Origin: Oxyruncus cristatus
Taxonomy: Eukaryota; Chordata; Aves; Passeriformes; Cotingidae
Assembly (NCBI GenBank): GCA_013399855.1
Contig: VXAY01004337.1
Coordinates: forward strand, 460,720-524,719
Reading direction: 5' to 3'
Length of the DNA stretch: 64,000 nucleotides
Below, one piece after another: positions 12,141-24,167 of the stretch. Numbering within the stretch: the first letter of the stretch is position 1; every line of letters starts with the position of its first letter. Position numbers and translations under genes: made by a program. The notes below the pieces were generated by a model. That model did not search any database. It was given only the letters and a program-made list of their open reading frames with translations, and was not told the origin of the DNA.

Positions 12141-15043
12141 CAATCTGACAGTTCTTGCTAGAGGGTTAGACAGACTTTGTGAAATGCTATTAATCACTAA
12201 AAGCTGGACTTCTTTAGGAAAGGATTATTAGTGCAGAAAAGCAAGAAGGGAGTATCTTCATTGCTAAAATGAAGCTGCAAGTGGGACTAATGGAAAGAAA
12301 AGCTCCTACTTGTCTGAATCACGCTGCTTGAAGGCACTGGATGTTGCAGAAGGTTGGTACTATTTGTTAAGGAAACTTAGAATGTTCACAAAACCAGCTT
12401 AAAGAGTGATATACTGAAATTCAGTTCCCAACAGTACAAAATCATATTCCAATGTCATTTTGCTAACCTCAGTGATGTCCTCAATCGATAACTCAGGAAT
12501 AGGGCAGCTCTTAGTATGCAGGCTGCCAAAAGATCCCGTTCATCTAACTTTTGTCTCACAGAAGATTGCCACTTGTGGACCTTGTCTTAGTCAGCAGTGA
12601 ATCACTGCTTGCTGAAACACACAGCTGGATAAATTTTGATATTTTAGAGAGCGAGAAAACTTGGGAATTTAAAGTCTGATTACTACAGAAAAAAAGATAT
12701 TTTCTGTGTCTCTCCCCAACCACCACGCTGCTTTAACATGAGAGCCTTTGACAGAAGCTGTTAATGCTGCTTCAGATTCTCATTGGATGAAGACTGGCAA
12801 GAGAAAATTTAAATTGGCATTCTTTGCTGATGGCATACTAATATGTATGATTAGCAGGGACTTCAACTTTTATTACAGTTTGAATCACTACTAATTTTGG
12901 AAAATTTTCTGGCTTTAAAATGAGGTGTAATAAAATTGAAGCCTTGCCTCTGCATATACTGGATAACATACTTGCCATCTAAATATTTCCATTTAATCTG
13001 AAGTGCTAAGTTCTCCCAAACCTCAGTTTATGTATTGCCTGTTTCTGTTTAAAACAGAAAATGCTGATAGCAAAATATGAAAATAATATAGAACACTTTG
13101 CTGTGCCTTGATCCATTTTAAAACTTAGCCAAGGGCCAAATCCAGCTTATCTCAGGTAGGGAGCATCTTAGGAGTTAATAGCAGACTCTTATACTAAATT
13201 ATATGTTATTGATCTGAATCTTTGGTGATACAAGCAGAACCTAATGAAGCTCTAATACAGCTCGAGGGTGAAAGGTGGCCATGCCATAAAATACATCTGA
13301 ATGGGCTGAACACGACAATACTAACAGGTAGGAAGAAAAAACATGTTCTCCCTATCTAAAAGCACACCTGATTTTGACCTGTTTATCTCCTGTTGATGTC
13401 ACTGAACATAGAAATGCTGCTCAGCATTTCTAAAACTCGGGTGTCTTTCTTGAAAACCTGTATAGGTTAAAAAAAATAGTGATGAGGTAATACAGCAGGT
13501 AGAAGCTGTATTATCACTCTGATGAAACACCCCGTAACAAGACTATCAGGCTGTACATGTCAATCCTCAGTGCAGCAGTAGGTAGTCATTAGAAAGTTGC
13601 ATTAGTACACAAGAATTAATGTTCATGAATCTGTGATGATAGGCGGTTTAGGAACAATGTAGATTTAACTTGTCCAAATATGCATTAATGATGTCAACTC
13701 TGATCTTTCAGGTCTGAGTCTCTCACAAAAAGGTGAGTAGAAATTTTTAAATACTTTTAGAAAAGTTTTTATGCATCAGAAAGTTATTTCTCTTTTCCAT
13801 TTTTGGCCTCATTAGGATAAGAACTATTAAATTCTTAAGCTGCGAATTGCTAATTCATCACTCTTGACATTTCCAGAAACAGAAGACATCAACTTCTTCT
13901 GTGAGTGTTCTCCCAGGAGATGTTCTGCTAAACTGCACTCTCTCAAGCACTAAGATAAACAGCCACAACATATTTACTGCAGCTTTTCCTGTACAGACTA
14001 CTTCCTAGGTTGGTCTCCTAAGAAAAGGAGATGTGGCATCAGCCTTCTCCAAGTGGATGCCTGCCTGTTTGGTTACCCTGCTTAATTATGTGCAAACTCC
14101 TCATTTTTTTCAACCACATCTTGCAAATGTGTAGGAAACATACAGATCCTAGGAGTTTAATAAAACCTGGCAACCTGCTAGAGGTGAAACCTCTTCCCTT
14201 GGTTCTTCCCACCAAAGGACACAGTAATGTGAACTCCAGTGTTACTGGACACCAGAAAACCCAGATACCATCCATAACTCTCGGGAAAACCATGTTCAGT
14301 TGTTCTGTCAAGGTCCTCTAGTCAGCCTGGGGACGCCCTCCACCCACAAGGGCACTGGGAGGCCATCTCTCTTTTACCCTGGCAGTCCCCAAGCAGCATA
14401 GTTACAGGCTCACAGTGGCCCTATGCCTGGCACAGGACATGAGTGAGGGAAGGGTTCAGAAAGCATGGAGGCAGCAGTAATGGAGCCTGATCCCAGCTCC
14501 CTGGAGTTCCTTTAGTGCTGTCCCCTTGCAGGTGTAAATATTGTAAATACTGTAAAAAGCCACCCTCTCTCAGAGGAGGTTCATGGTTTCCAGCTTCACC
14601 AAGGGCAGACAGGGAGGACCTGTGTCATGTAAAAGTGAATCTCATACACCTACACTTAAAAAATCACAAACTGGAGCAGGTACCATCTCCTTTTAGGGAG
14701 GGTGGTAAACAACACATGCTGATAGAAAGAATAATGCTCTAAATGTCTTTTTAGAATAACTAGCCAAGGTGGTCTTCCACATAAGACAAGTGCAGTAAAT
14801 ACTAATTATAAGTCAAATAAAATGCAACCCAGTCAGATGGTTTAAATTTACTTGTGGGATAAGCAATTGTATGTATTTTGATTCAGACTTATTAATAAGC
14901 AATTTGTGAAATTGTGGATTTAGGAAAACAGGACTCAGAAGAAAAATAAAGCTAAACAGATCAAGAGCTGGAAAAATGACAAAATCTAAAACCATACTTT
15001 CTCACTGTTCATAATATTTGCTTCTATATTATGTTGACATTTC

Positions 15044-15069
15044 TAATGATTTACTGCTGTAAATCATTA
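15044..15069. repeat. Short perfect inverted repeat
   Basis: The arms TAATGATTTAC and GTAAATCATTA are exact reverse complements of 11 bases, separated by TGCT. In AT-rich DNA of this length such a palindrome can arise by chance, so no function is assigned. Confidence 0.8.
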
Positions 15070-16923
15070 TGCTATATTATTTCTACTGTCAAATGCAAAC
15101 GTGAGACTTTAATGTTATAAGTCTCTCATGGAGGACGTAAAATATACCTAGGAATCATGTTTTCTAGAACACTAAAATACTTCATTATATGAAGCAAATA
15201 TTTTTCTTTTAGCACTGCATTATTTGTGTTCATGTAAGCTGAGTCTCAAAGGGTCAATTAAATATTTGAAGTATCACATTTTTCATATGTGAGGAATACC
15301 AACAGAGTAAAGTGCTCCTTGGCCACTTCTGTTTAACCTATTTTATATATGGAGGCAAGAGGCATATGGTTGAAGAGGGTACTCTAAACTTCATAAATTG
15401 CAGTATGTGTAACAAACAAATAGAACACATGGAAGACACAGAAGCATATTCTCATATGCTCATGTTAAGGCCCATATGAACACCAAGATATTAATTTTTC
15501 ATTTCCCTGTTTGTCTGTTGCTTCCATATTTCTAACCCGGTTTTCTTTTTTTTTTGGTACTTCATCTTGTAAGAACTTAATAACACTCAAACAGTGCAGG
15601 GATTTCCGTATTCCCATGAACTGATTACCATTGGTTTCTTTCATTTTTGAGTTGTTTTCTTTGACTTACTAATAGCTTTTTCAGTCTGTGTTATTCTAAA
15701 ATGCATAAAGTAATCAAAATTCTCTACACACATTTCTTAGGTTGCTCACCTGTCCTGGACTAAGACCAGCCACATTCTGGTGGCAATGATATTTAACTTT
15801 AATTTCAAAGGCTTAAATTAATGGATTTGCATAAGAGTTCTGAAAATCCTACAACAAAATTCCCACATTTATTTCTCTTTAGTTTGTTATATTTCACTCT
15901 GAACTTTTCATATATGTTTTTAAATGTTTTACTTCTCTCCCTTACCATTTGATGTGCAAGCTAATACTACAAAAATGTGTAGGTAAAGGCAGTTTTCTAA
16001 ACCCTGTGACAGTGCAATGTGACAGTGCCAAAAGACTTGCACAAGACAGAAGGGTAGAAATACCCTGAAGCAATTCTACTACTCTGAAGAGCTGTCAAAG
16101 CCTTCACTGAGGTCTGCTGAAGTTAGAAACTGAGGTTCAGATTCTATCTCAGTTGGTGGTGTACCTTATTTTACTGATACTGTATGACTGTTTTTCCACC
16201 TTTGATTTTTAAGTAATTTTGTTTCCTAAAAGGAAGCCCCAGGAACTGTCACTAGGTGTTTGCTGGTTGATCAAGTACTGCAAGGGCAAGAGGACTTAGC
16301 CATAATGAGGAGGGACTGTCATCAGTGATGAAGTAATCCCTTTCCAATCCAGTTTGGGGTCTATTATCTCATATGAGCCTGGGAACAGTGAGTGGCTCTT
16401 CTCAGTGACAGCAAATGATGAGACTTCATAATGTGAAAAAATTATCCTCTTAGAATTTTTTTCCTTGAGTTAATGGGTGCTAAAATAGAAAGCTTTTGAT
16501 ATCCTCATGCCCTTAGGGAGCAGCTCTGTGCAGAAAGGAGGTGTCTGCAGCAGGTGAGTGCATTGTGGACTGGCTCTGCAGGGACAAATTTAGAAACTGG
16601 GACGTCTGGAAGTTGCAACAGTTGGGTTGGGAAAGGGAAATGAGAAAGAAACACCCAAGACAAAGCTCTGATGTTCCTTTATGTTTACACCCACTGCTAG
16701 TGCTTTCTTCTCGGGCTGCAGCCAGACCCACAGTTCTGGCATGGTGTGCAAGGCAGTGCAGGAGTGCCAGGCAGGGGTGAGCAGCCAGAACAGCTTGGCT
16801 GTGGGAATGTGGTACAGACCTGACAAGTATGAGGTTAACACACTGGCAGACCTGCTTTTTGTCAGCCTGAGTCTCATCTCTCCTTGCTCCTTCTGTCTTG
16901 GTATGTTAAAAAGTAGCTTTTGT

Positions 16924-16985
16924 TGAACAAACAAAAGGGAAAAACAAAGGGAAAAAAAAACAAAAAGGGGAGGGGGAATAAAGGA
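16924..16985 (+). repeat. Purine-rich A/G tract
   Basis: About 60 bases are almost entirely A and G with a few C. They include a nine-A run and the runs GGGG and GGGGG. This is low-complexity sequence with possible triplex or weak quadruplex potential. Confidence 0.75.
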
Positions 16986-19900
16986 AAGTCTCAACCCTAG
17001 AACAAGTGTATTGGTATGTGCCAAGTGCATAGTCTTCTCTTGCCTTTCCTAGTGCAGTTTGCAGTTAGAGATTTAAAGAAACACATATCCCCAGGCATTC
17101 CTGCAGCCCAGACACCTGTCTTCATTTGCCTTCTCCACTCACTCTTGGAGTTGCAGCTCTTGACTTTCCTTTTGCTCTCCCCATTTGAGCTACTGCCTGT
17201 TCTCACTGCTGGTTTTCCTCACCATCAGAAACTTCTTGGTGAAGGCCAGGACAGACCTGGATTTCCCATTTAGGAGATGGCCTTGCCTTGCCCACAGTGT
17301 CCTAAAAAGAAAGAGAAGAGCAGTCCCAGTTCCCTCTCTGACACACACTTCTAGTTTGTGTGAACCACTTTGACCCAGAATCTGAAGAATTTTAGTTATC
17401 TACATCCTCATCTGAAAACAGGGATAAGAGCCTTTTCCTCCTTCACAATTGTTTAGCATTAAAATGTCCTGTTAAAAAGGTGTGTGGAAAAGCCACCTTT
17501 CAGTGCTCATATGTACGGATCACAAATGTTTTCTGTACGTAACCTTCTTCACTGAATGTCTGCAGGTTTGGGGTTTTTTTAATGTATTTTCTAAACTGAT
17601 GAATGCAAATACTTGTGCAGGTTTCATAAAAAAAAATGTGAGCTTTCAGACTTCTTTTATTCCTTCACCTTAGGGACTCTCCTCAAACTCTCTTGCTGTG
17701 CTCAATGATAATCTGTGGTACAGAAAATTTACTTGCTGACTTGAAAATAAAGGGGGGAAAAAAGCTTCTGAGGTTATTCTCTACAATGAGACATGAGTAA
17801 TATGGGCTAACTTCATGCTTATAATCTTTTCTTTGCCAAAGTGCAATGACATTCATTCTTTCCAGACTTCTAATGATAACAGGTTTTAATGGCAAATGCT
17901 CAGATCTAAGTTCTTCTCTCAGAGTGAAGTTGCTGAGTCCTCCTGGCTCTGAATTAATTACAGTGTTTTAATAGTGTGACTGGGAAAAGAACCTTCCTGT
18001 GAAATCCTACAGATGAATAATAGGGCAAAATTATTACGAAAATGAGGGAGAAAATACAAAAATACATATTTTATTCCCATATATGAGTTGAAAGTTCATA
18101 GGACTTTCCCCATTTACTTCAATGGAGCCTAGAGCCTTACAGTGACCTTCAGGATTTCAGAGTAGTTATTCTTATCTCAGGATTATTTTATCAGAAGACT
18201 TGGAAACAGCTGTATAGTTCACCATTTAAACTGCAGATTCTCTTAGGATGAGACAAGAACCATGGGGAGAAATGACCCTTGATTTATAATTTAAATAGTT
18301 CTTCCTCCTGTCTCTGATGCCCAGGAGCAGCAGGGTTTCCATGCTGATGAAGAACTCCTTCAGCAGCAGTTACCCCCACCACAATCCTTCCTCAAAGCAC
18401 ACTTGTGTGTGTGTCTGTACATGTGACTAAGGAAGCAAGTGCCTTCCTATTTCAAATTACTTTTGCTGCCTTTTGCAGTAGAGCAAAAGGAAATGCGGTG
18501 GAAGCTGTTGAAAACATGGACTGACTTGGAGACAAGGCACTGCACATTTATTTGACCCATGACAGGGTGCGGTTCCAGTGTGTTGCTATCACAGATGTCC
18601 CCAATGTTTGTGAGGGCATTACTGTTCCTATGCTCCTAAGCCTCTACACATACCCCTAAATATGTATTTCCCTCTTTGTCCCCCTCAGTGAAGCCATGAC
18701 TGGAGTGGCTGCAGGAAACCTGGAGCTGAAGGTGCAAAGACCTTGGAGGAACAAACAAAATTATAATTAGGTTGTCTCTTTAAGAATCATTTAGGACAGG
18801 ATGAGGATTGTGTTTTTCATTTTCTGACTACATTGGAACTAATAGGACTAATTGTAGGAATAATCCCATGTAAGCACATTCGTAACATTTGCATATATTT
18901 ATCCATGGGTATCTATTTCTGTTGAGGTCTGGTATGCAGACAGCTGTTACCTTTAGATGAGTTTAGTATATTTGTCTGTATTATAGGTTCCTGCACTGGA
19001 AAATTACTTCTGCTATAAACCCAGTCACCTGTGCTGCCATCCGTGCTGACGGCATGGCAAAGGAAGTTCATTTCTTAGTCCGGGACAAACAGAGAAAAAG
19101 GTGCAACTGCCTGGAACCATTTTGCCAGTGCACTGACATTTAATCAACACCCAAATTGGGCCAGAAAGGACAGTTTTGGGGTTTTTTTCAAGTATGCCTA
19201 CCATGGGGATCCTAACCCATTTTTTAATTAATTACCTAATCTAAAGGAAGCATAAAGGTTCTGAGGCTCAAACCTGGCTACTTCATCCCTTTGACTGCAT
19301 TTTTACTGGTGAATAAAATGTGCCAGGGACCTCAGAAGGACTCACAATCTCATCCCTAACCTGCCACTCCCAAAACAGGGCAGCAATCCCAAACTGTCTC
19401 CTGCGACTTGCCCCTGCAACCCTTGTGCAGTGTCTGAATGTGGTTTGGGAGGCTGCTCACAGGTCTCAGCCAAAACTATTTCAATCCTCACACTAGCAGA
19501 TTAACAGGGGCAATACCAGTTTAACAGATCATGAGCCACCATCAGGGCCAGTTTAATTTATGAATGGAGACACTACTGCCTGTGTTCAGACCTGAGATTC
19601 TGGGCCATATATAATGAGGTAAAGGAGGTAAATCAGGAGATTTGGACAGAAGAGATAGTATATACAAAGAGTAAGGAAAAATGAATGGCTAAATTCAAAG
19701 ATGGAGAGGAGAAAACTATCTTTTCATTATCTATAACATTTAGAATGACATTGATTCTGACCCTATGAGCAAAGCATTGTCTTCAAGATGAGAGACTATT
19801 TGATGGTGCAGTTCATTTGCTTATTTATTTTATGGCCATAGTAATTGAACTTTTGGCAAATCAGAAATGGGAGGTTGATGGTGCTTCTCAGTAACATTCT

Positions 19901-21065
19901 GGTCTGTAGATGGTCTGCGAGGCATTGCCAATCTTTTGATAAGTAAATTATGGATGGACATAACAGATCTGCTATCCCAGGTACAGTTCTAGGTCAGGTA
20001 TGTGCAGAGTTTTCCTTCTTGCTTTAGGAAAAAAAATTGCCTCTGCTGCATTGTCCCCCTGATGTCTGCTTAGTCATGGAAAAGAACTATTCATTATCAG
20101 GTCTCAAAAGCCCTCGTGGCTGTCCCAGAGGGATGATCACGGGATTAAAAATTTGAGGCAGGAATTGCTGAACTTGTAAGGACACACCCCGGCTCTGCCT
20201 CAGGAGTTCTCAGCCCAGAAAACATCCTGTGATCTGGGCCTGGACAGACCAAACCTGTCATCCTTTCCAAAAGTGATGGTGTCTGATTCACGTATGAAGG
20301 AGCCCACTGAAGAACCCCCTCAGAGAGCTCCATCCCCCTCTGCTGTGGGAGGTTTTGCACAGGGCTGGGGGGCAGCAATCTGGCCCTGTGTTTTCAATAG
20401 TGAAGTTATGTGGGGAATGTGTTAGGGGTCTCATGTTTCAGGGTGTTGTGGATTATGCAGCAGTGAACGGGAAGAGTCCAGGCTGACTATTGATCCTAAC
20501 TATGCTTTTCCAGATTTGGCTATGTTTTAGCTTTTCTTTAAATGAAAGTGTTGTTTATACATATGTTGTTGCTTAAGGGAGCTCAATAAGCAATTTTCTT
20601 ATCCTGACTGTATTTCCTTTGTGGTGTGGCAACAACGAAAGCACTAGTACTGGAGACTTCAGGATTCTGTGCCCTGATGGGTATCCCAAAACGGAAGGAG
20701 AAGAGAGGAGGAAGCCTTTTGGAGCGACATGAAACAGGCATGCTCACACGTGCGCGTAATTTACCGGCACATCTAAGCAGCAGTCAGAGCCTGAGCGACT
20801 CGCTGCCCCTAAACCTGTCAACTCTCTCCCTGCACGACCACAGCCCAGCCCCGAGTGACCCGCCGGGACAGTACCCGCAGGGGGGAGGGCGGTGTGCGCG
20901 GGCGGGATGGTGGCGGATTCCCGCGCCTCTGTCCCTCGCCGCACCGCGCAACAAGGATGCTCCGGGAGGGCGGAGGTGGTGCCGGGGTTGGGCGTGGGGC
21001 GGTAGCGCCGGCGAGGGCGAGCTAATGCGAGAGGGTGGGGGCAGCTGCTGGTATCTCTGTCTCGG

Positions 21066-21598
21066 NNNNNNNNNNNNNNNNNNNNNNNNNNNNNNNNNNN
21101 NNNNNNNNNNNNNNNNNNNNNNNNNNNNNNNNNNNNNNNNNNNNNNNNNNNNNNNNNNNNNNNNNNNNNNNNNNNNNNNNNNNNNNNNNNNNNNNNNNNN
21201 NNNNNNNNNNNNNNNNNNNNNNNNNNNNNNNNNNNNNNNNNNNNNNNNNNNNNNNNNNNNNNNNNNNNNNNNNNNNNNNNNNNNNNNNNNNNNNNNNNNN
21301 NNNNNNNNNNNNNNNNNNNNNNNNNNNNNNNNNNNNNNNNNNNNNNNNNNNNNNNNNNNNNNNNNNNNNNNNNNNNNNNNNNNNNNNNNNNNNNNNNNNN
21401 NNNNNNNNNNNNNNNNNNNNNNNNNNNNNNNNNNNNNNNNNNNNNNNNNNNNNNNNNNNNNNNNNNNNNNNNNNNNNNNNNNNNNNNNNNNNNNNNNNNN
21501 NNNNNNNNNNNNNNNNNNNNNNNNNNNNNNNNNNNNNNNNNNNNNNNNNNNNNNNNNNNNNNNNNNNNNNNNNNNNNNNNNNNNNNNNNNNNNNNNNN
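21066..21598. other. Assembly gap (533 N)
   Basis: An unbroken run of N sits in the most GC-rich part of the window, where short-read assemblies often drop out. Upstream frames show no RING-finger sequence, and the base after the gap is already inside open coding sequence. The missing DNA therefore very likely includes the start codon, the RING finger and the start of the linker of PDZRN4. The true length may differ from 533. Confidence 0.98.
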
Positions 21599-21766
21599 AG
21601 GGAGGCCCTGCGCTGGAGCAGGAGGGAGAAGTCGCTGCTGGCGCAGCTGTCGGCGCTGCAGAGCGAGGTGCAGCTGACGGCGCGGCGGTACCAGGCGAAG
21701 TTCGGACAGTACATGAGCCACATCAGCAGCATCGCCCGGGACCTGGCCGGCAGCCAGCCTGGCAAG
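21599..21766 (+). CDS. PDZRN4: PDZRN4 exon 1, 3' part (linker/coiled coil)
   Basis: Fifty-six codons are open from the gap edge to a consensus donor (AAG|GTGAGT at 21,767). The peptide runs from REALRWSRREKSLLAQL through SEVQLTARRYQAKFGQYMSH to ARDLAGSQPGK. It is charged and heptad-like over roughly the first 40 residues, so it is probably a helical linker. Family knowledge: PDZRN3 and PDZRN4 (LNX family) have an N-terminal RING finger and a zinc-finger-like region, followed by a linker with a closely similar LLAQL...EVQLTA.RYQ.KF..YM.H block, then two PDZ domains. The human PDZRN4 linker as I remember it (ending in a RREKALLAQL-type stretch) is nearer than PDZRN3. The start codon and RING lie in the N gap. 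The exon ends in phase 0, which joins exon 2 in frame. RING/PDZ proteins of this family are considered ubiquitin ligases or membrane-associated scaffolds; the catalytic part is not visible here. Confidence 0.88.
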
Positions 21767-22826
21767 GTGAGTGCTGTGGCGGGGATCGGCGGGGCACCGC
21801 GCACCGGCCTGCGCTCTCTAGCTGTGCTCCCCTCCAGCCTGCTTTCCCGGTGTCCGACTTGTGAGCGACCGGCCCGAGTGATGGTGCGGGCGGTGTCCCC
21901 AGGGGCTGGCAGTCACCACCCCGGCAGTCCGTGCCGGGACCCAGCCCGATCCCGCTGCGCATCTCCCGCGCGGTGCGAGCCGCCTTCGAGGAGATGGAGC
22001 CGCCAGCCGCCACCGGGGATACGCTTCCTGTCGGTCCCTTTTCCGACACCCTGCGGTGGCCGAAACCTAGAGCTGTGGTGAGCCCAGCAGTGCCTGGCAG
22101 CTGCAGGGACGGAGCGCTTGTTCGGCCGGGGAGGAGGGGCGCGGGCGGGAGGGGAGATGGCTTCGCTCCTGGGCTGGCAGACGGGTCCCGGTTCCGACGG
22201 GCAGGGTGTCCCCGTCAGTCTGCCCCGCTTCGCAGGGACCCGATTGCTTTCCTGCTCAGTTTGCTCCATCTAGGTCTGGAGGCAGCTCAGGGGCGTGGAG
22301 ATGGCTTTTAACTTCTATTTGACCAGCTGAAAATTTGTCTTTAGAAAATGGAGTGTGAAATTATTGTAAACTTTGGAAACGATGGTGAAAGGACAGCAAA
22401 GCCTCTGTCGTATGACAGAATGGAGTGACGCCCTTGATAGCAGAGACCGTAGCAGTGCTGGGCTCTCCTGTCAGGTCTGAGGGCATTGCTTAAAGACTGA
22501 CTCGCTTCCTTTAGGTGAACCAAACCATCAAAGAGTACGAGTGAGCTGGCTTCACTCGCTGTGATGGAGGTGGTTGGTTTTAACTGTTAATGCCTGGCTG
22601 GAAGCTCACGCTGCAGGCTCAGGCAATGATGGTTGCAGCTGCGGCGAGGAGTTTTTAATAAAAAGAGTTTTTCTTTTTACCCAAATCTTCACGGACCCTG
22701 AGAAGCAAATTCTTGGTAGAAAGAAGCCAAACTCACGCCTGAAGCAATGTAGGATGCTGGGCATCTGACTGCCATATGGGAAATGGGAAAGAGACATTGC
22801 AGGACACCTGTATGCCTAGGAACACA

Positions 22827-22866
22827 GGGAAACTTTGTGTTTTGGCACTGGGAAACTTTGTGTTTG
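22827..22866. repeat. Short tandem duplication
   Basis: The 16-mer GGGAAACTTTGTGTTT appears twice with a 23-base period, the copies separated by TGGCACT. It is a small local duplication in intron 1. Confidence 0.85.
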
Positions 22867-23120
22867 AAGACTTGATTATTTATTTATTTTTAGTGTATTT
22901 TGGTTAGCTAATCCGGGAGATTTAGGTTGGTGGATCTGAGAGGTGTTCTCATACATTTCCTTCATCTCTTGGCAGGTGGGATAAGGTCACGTGAAGTGGG
23001 GCAGCAGTGACTGTTAAGGAGTGTGGGGTGAGCATGGGAAGTGGTGGCTGAAGAAGGGAGGACAGATGACTGGACTTTTGAGTGAGGAGATGGCAGGTGT
23101 GGGGGTGGTCGTGGAACATC

Positions 23121-23143
23121 GCTCCTCCGGGCAGCGGAGGAGC
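23121..23143. repeat. GC-rich hairpin in intron 1
   Basis: The arms GCTCCTCCG and CGGAGGAGC are exact 9-base reverse complements around a GGCAG loop. The hairpin lies in a CpG-rich patch (about 23,097-23,235) that stands out from the AT-rich intron around it. Confidence 0.8.
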
Positions 23144-23844
23144 ATCCGCTGTTTCTGAGCGCTGCCAGGAGGTGTCGCTGTCGGTATTGTCGCTCGCGGC
23201 TTTCCCGCCGCTCAGAGCTGGGGAACGAATAAAACAGGATTTTGGGAGGAAAACTATCAATAAATTAAAAATAGACTTCATTAAAATCAAATGTATCATG
23301 CGGCAATATAATACGTCACTGTCACAGTTAATTAAATATGGGCTTCAGAATAATATAAGGTAACGTGCTGTGGTAAAGCCTCCAGATATTAAGACAATTA
23401 TTTGCCTGGTCCATTGAAAGAAAAGGCTTCTCTTTTTAACTTTTAACTTTGACTCCATTTGTGTTTTTAAGTGCTTTATATTTTAAACCTTTTTCAGAAA
23501 AACCCTACATACCCTATTTTACAGATGTGGTTTTGGATGCTTGCTTTTTGGAGAGAAGTCAAAGTTTGGGATGAAGAGTTGGTTTTCATTTTCTGTGTGT
23601 ATCTTCCATGAAAGTTGCTATGAAATGTGTACTGATAAGGCTTTGGGGTCTGAAAATTATTATGCTGTGTATTTTAACCTCTGTGTTTAAAGTTTGAAAT
23701 GTTGACACACATAGAAATTTTGTATTTATAGAAACTTTCAGACATTTGGAGGTCTGACTTTTTTCAGTGGTGCTGAGTATTCATTCCTTGCACCAGAAGC
23801 CTGCACTTTTTTCTGTTCAGCTGAAGATAATCGAAGATAATCAG

Positions 23845-23928
23845 GTGTTGTTTTTTTTTTTTTTTGGTCGTTGTTGTGTGTTTTTGGTTTTGTGGGGTTT
23901 TTGTTGTTGTTTGTTTGTTTGTTTTTTC
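23845..23928 (+). repeat. T- and G/T-rich low-complexity tract
   Basis: A 15-base T run continues into TTG/GTTT repeats and ends in GTTTGTTTGTTTG. It lies about 150 bases before exon 2. It is simple sequence, possibly an expanded poly-T tail. Confidence 0.85.
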
Positions 23929-24080
23929 CTTTCTAGGGCTAAGTCTTTTCAGCCAAATTTTTATTTAAGCCTTATCTTACATATTCTCCAGCTAAAAATC
24001 TCTTGTAGATTAGTGCTCTCATTTAAGAACTTCTTTATCAGACTGTGTTCTTTGACAATGTTTCACTTCTTCCTTCTTAG

Positions 24081-24167
24081 GGAGGCGAACCCAAGCCATT
24101 AATGATCATGCTACACAGAGAAAATGATACTTTGGGATTCAATATTATAGGAGGACGACCCAATCAG
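24081..24167 (+). CDS. PDZRN4: PDZRN4 exon 2 (start of PDZ domain 1)
   Basis: Twenty-nine codons (87 bases, phase 0 to phase 0) lie between acceptor TTCCTTCTTAG and donor CAG|GTAATG. The peptide begins GGEPKPLMIMLHREN and ends NIIGGRPNQ. This is the beginning of a PDZ fold: a first beta strand (LMIMLHRE), then NDTLGFNIIGG, in which TLGF is the carboxylate-binding GLGF-type loop that grips the C-terminus of partner proteins. The HRENDTLGFNIIGGRP block is characteristic of the first PDZ of PDZRN3 and PDZRN4. The NQNN that continues into exon 3 points to PDZRN4. It joins exon 1 (…SQPGK) in frame without creating or losing a codon. Confidence 0.93.

Larger units (their letters stand above)
12141..20739. 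other. Intergenic DNA upstream of PDZRN4
   Basis: No gene is supported. The stretch is AT-rich except for GC-richer patches at about 14,320-14,720, 16,510-17,350 and 18,300-18,750. A purine tract with G runs lies at about 16,925-16,985. A short perfect inverted repeat is at 15,044-15,069 (11-bp arms, 4-base loop). The stretch runs up to the CpG island and would hold any upstream enhancers, none of which can be named from sequence alone. Confidence 0.55.
20740..22290 (+). promoter_or_regulatory. PDZRN4: CpG island / PDZRN4 promoter region
   Basis: GC content and CpG frequency rise sharply at about 20,740 and fall after about 22,290, in clear contrast to the AT-rich flanks. The upstream half holds GC-box-like GGGCGG motifs (around 20,884-20,910) and an E-box CACGTG within GCTCACACGTGCGCG at about 20,741-20,755. 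I saw no convincing TATA box near the expected start. The island spans the gap and the exon 1 donor at 21,767, the usual arrangement for a TATA-less vertebrate CpG promoter over a GC-rich first exon. The exact transcription start cannot be read from the sequence. Confidence 0.8.
21767..24080 (+). other. PDZRN4: PDZRN4 intron 1
   Basis: This is a phase-0 intron of 2,314 bases. The donor is GTGAGT. The acceptor is a pyrimidine-rich CACTTCTTCCTTCTTAG directly before 24,081. The first 500 bases lie in the CpG island, so chance open frames there are long and not meaningful. A second, smaller CpG-rich patch lies at about 23,097-23,235, and a G/T tract at 23,845-23,928. A 16-base direct repeat (GGGAAACTTTGTGTTT) occurs twice at about 22,827-22,866. 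Confidence 0.85.

Noticed and set aside
20626..21864. A 412-codon plus-strand open frame spanning the gap
   Set aside because: Most of it is N, which contains no stops by definition. The sequence before the gap is not protein-like, and the frame after the gap differs from the PDZRN4 frame.
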